A stretch of DNA of 6,684 bases, from assembly GCA_023150215.1 (NCBI GenBank), contig JAKLLJ010000184.1, positions 1-6,684 of the forward strand. Direction: 5' to 3'. This document shows positions 5,536-6,684 of this stretch, piece after piece. This DNA is from Thauera sp. Its GTDB lineage: Bacteria; Pseudomonadota; Gammaproteobacteria; Burkholderiales; Rhodocyclaceae. The notes below the pieces were generated by a model. The model was given only the letters and a program-made list of their open reading frames with translations, ran no database searches and was not told where the DNA came from. Positions within the stretch are counted from its first letter, which is position 1. Every line of letters begins with the position of its first letter. Made by a program: the position numbers and the translations under genes.

Positions 5536-6408
5536 TCAGACGATGTCGAAGAACACGAGGTCGCGCTCGACCTCGGTCGACGAAAAACCGCAGCCGATGC
5601 GGCCGGGGCCGTCGAGCAGTATGTGCTCCTGGCGGACGAAGCACTCCGGACGACCCTCGATGGCAACGAAGGTGCCGTTGGTGCTCTGGTCGAACAGCAC
5701 GAAGCCCTCTGGCCGACGCTCGATCCGCGCGTGCTGGCGCGACGCCCGTGGATCCATGATGGTGATGTCGTTGGCTAGTTCGCGGCCGAGCAGCAACACC
5801 GGACGCAATTCCTCGGCGAACAGGACGTCCTGTTGGTGACGCAGTCGCAGGCGGCTCGACAGCCGTGCCGCGGCCGGCACCGAAGTGACCAGGCCGCTGC
5901 GCTGGCCGATCGCATGGACGGGAATACCTACCCGCGACCACACCGGGCCGCTCAGTGGCTGAGCGCCGACCAGCTGTCGTGCGCCGCCGCCGAGCAGCAT
6001 GACTGCAGTGCCCGAGATCAGCGCCTGCCCGCTGCTGCCGAGGTTGGCAAGCTGGCGAGCGATCAGGGGGCCTTCGCCGCCGGGCTCGGCCCCGTCGGTG
6101 TCCACGCGGCCGTAATGCAGCCCGATCCGTACCGTCTGGCGCAGACCCTGCAGCGGCGGCAGGGCCTGGAGGCGTTCGAGTGCCTCGCCGGTTGCATGCA
6201 CCGCGGCGTCGCTGCGCTCGAAGCCGGCGATCGTCTGTTCGGGGCTGGAAAACAGGATCTGACCGCCCTGCATCACGATCGCCCGTTCGATCCGCTTCGC
6301 GTGACGCTCGGCGGCGTGGACCGCCTCGTCCGCGCCGAGACGTTCGGCGAGCGCGGCGTCGACCGGATGGAGGGCGACCAGGACGCACAGGTTCTTTCGC
6401 TCGGACAT
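5536..6408 (-). CDS. Degenerate class III nucleotide cyclase-like domain fused to a C-terminal FHA domain (290 aa)
   Basis: Probable cytoplasmic signalling adaptor. The FHA domain (about 200-275) binds phosphothreonine peptides in known members and is well conserved: LGRE (207-210), SRQHARIE (223-230) and STNGTFV (242-248). The N-terminal part (about 5-170) follows the class III adenylate/guanylate cyclase fold in outline: AAERHAKRIE (32-41), a GG turn (48-49), AGFERSDAAVHA (61-72), VRIGLHYGRV (93-102) and ANLGSSGQALISGTAV (121-136). Aligned by eye, the catalytic positions look lost: the first metal Asp is L13, the second is E57, the base-contacting Lys is F53, and the Asn and Arg of VNxAAR are L115 and Q119. 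I infer a non-catalytic, possibly ligand-sensing or dimerising domain. ATG 6408 has GGAAAAG (6415-6421) 6 bases upstream. No signal peptide or membrane helix is seen. No partner kinase or phosphatase lies within the window. Confidence 0.85.
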   Translation of the reverse strand: MSERKNLCVLVALHPVDAALAERLGADEAVHAAERHAKRIERAIVMQGGQILFSSPEQTIAGFERSDAAVHATGEALERLQALPPLQGLRQTVRIGLHYGRVDTDGAEPGGEGPLIARQLANLGSSGQALISGTAVMLLGGGARQLVGAQPLSGPVWSRVGIPVHAIGQRSGLVTSVPAAARLSSRLRLRHQQDVLFAEELRPVLLLGRELANDITIMDPRASRQHARIERRPEGFVLFDQSTNGTFVAIEGRPECFVRQEHILLDGPGRIGCGFSSTEVERDLVFFDIV

Positions 6409-6433
6409 CGAAGGCTTTTCCGTTTCTGGGTGA

Positions 6434-6450
6434 CCGGCTGGTGCAGCCGG
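6434..6450 (-). other. Stem-loop in the FHA gene leader
   Basis: CCGGCTG (6434-6440) and CAGCCGG (6444-6450) form a perfect 7-bp stem with a 3-base loop, ending 25 bases before the FHA start codon and about 12 bases upstream of its ribosome binding site. It could fold in the mRNA leader or be a DNA-binding palindrome. No T-tract follows, so it is not a canonical terminator. Confidence 0.4.
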
Positions 6451-6472
6451 CCCGCAGCAGGATCATGAGGAT

Positions 6473-6493
6473 GTCTTGCGCGTTGCGCAAGAC
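6473..6493. repeat. 9-bp perfect inverted repeat GTCTTGCGC-GTT-GCGCAAGAC
   Basis: The arms at 6473-6481 and 6485-6493 are perfect inverted copies around a 3-base centre. On the minus strand it begins 29 bases after the stop of the partial upstream gene and lies 64 bases before the FHA start. It may be the terminator of the upstream gene, though without a T-tract, or an operator for the FHA gene; a symmetric site with a short centre would suit a dimeric regulator. Confidence 0.5.
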
Positions 6494-6522
6494 GCTGGCG
6501 GGTCAGGCTGGTGTCCGCTCCT

Positions 6523-6684
6523 TCAGTCCTCGCGTGCGCCTGCTCGAAGCAGGTGCACCGTCTCCGTGCGCGGCGCGGCCGGCAGTTCGAGTGGGTCGAA
6601 GGCGGTGTCGCCTTCCTCGACCACGGTCTGCTGCGTCAAGCCGATAAAATCGAACAGGCGCGCGTCGGCGAGGTGCGAGGGCAC
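6523..6684 (-). CDS. C-terminal 53 codons of an unrecognised gene, cut by the window edge
   Basis: A minus-strand frame is open from the right edge to a TGA at 6523-6525. The visible C-terminus begins VPSHLADARLFDFIGLTQQT, continues with an acidic stretch (VVEEGDTAFDPLELP), and ends in a basic and acidic tail (RAGARED). Codon use and amino-acid balance look like a real gene, and the stop is followed by the inverted repeat at 6473-6493. The first visible codon happens to be GTG, but it is most likely internal. I do not recognise the family and there is no membrane segment in the visible part. It lies upstream of the FHA gene on the same strand with a 114-base gap, so co-transcription is possible if the intervening hairpins do not terminate. 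Confidence 0.6.
   Translation of the reverse strand: MPSHLADARLFDFIGLTQQTVVEEGDTAFDPLELPAAPRTETVHLLRAGARED

Noticed and set aside
4965..5666. 233-codon minus-strand frame opposite the psiF-like gene
   Set aside because: Its Ala/Gly-rich run is only the complement of the PsiF linker. The plus strand has the promoter, ribosome binding site, signal peptide and repeats.
5435..6490. 351-codon minus-strand frame overlapping the FHA gene
   Set aside because: It is Arg/Pro/Ala-rich without motifs, while the frame 5536-6408 carries clear FHA and cyclase-like motifs and a ribosome binding site.

Overview
The window is a GC-rich stretch of bacterial chromosome with compact gene spacing. The gene families point to a Gram-negative proteobacterium. 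A betaproteobacterium of the Rhodocyclales type (Thauera/Azoarcus-like) is my best guess, based on the very large DUF3683-type flavin/iron-sulfur oxidoreductase and the overall style of the genes; no rRNA or other taxonomic marker is present. There is no sign of phage, transposon, integron, CRISPR or tRNA, and no gap longer than about 125 bases.

Layout from left to right. Positions 2-64 may be the last codons of a plus-strand gene that converges on the big oxidoreductase (weak call). Positions 80-3958 (minus) encode a 1292-residue protein combining a DUF3683 domain, an FAD-linked 2-hydroxyacid dehydrogenase, two ferredoxin-type 4Fe-4S motifs and two cysteine-rich CCG domains. Upstream on the same strand are a YoaB-like RidA-family protein (4083-4433) and a YqaA-type small DedA-family membrane protein (4502-4903, GTG start). 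These three minus-strand genes are separated by gaps of about 70 and 125 bases. Each gap holds promoter-like or hairpin sequence, so they may not form one tight operon.

At 4904-5019 the direction changes. A good sigma70-type promoter and a strong ribosome binding site serve a plus-strand gene (5020-5457) for an exported protein with two PsiF-type repeats split by an Ala/Pro/Val-rich linker. It converges on a minus-strand gene (5536-6408) across a 12-bp-stem hairpin. That gene encodes a degenerate class III cyclase-like domain followed by an FHA phosphothreonine-binding domain. Its upstream region (6409-6522) contains two perfect inverted repeats. The right edge (6523-6684, minus) is the last 53 codons of a gene I do not recognise.

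How they fit together: the oxidoreductase looks like a one-chain route carrying electrons from a 2-hydroxyacid through FAD and Fe-S clusters to an unknown acceptor. The RidA-family protein may deal with reactive metabolites, but nothing here proves a link between them. The exported PsiF protein and the FHA protein look like independent transcription units. I see no clearly new multi-gene system. The most interesting items are the catalytically degraded cyclase-FHA fusion with its structured leader, and the uncharacterised DUF3683 fusion enzyme.
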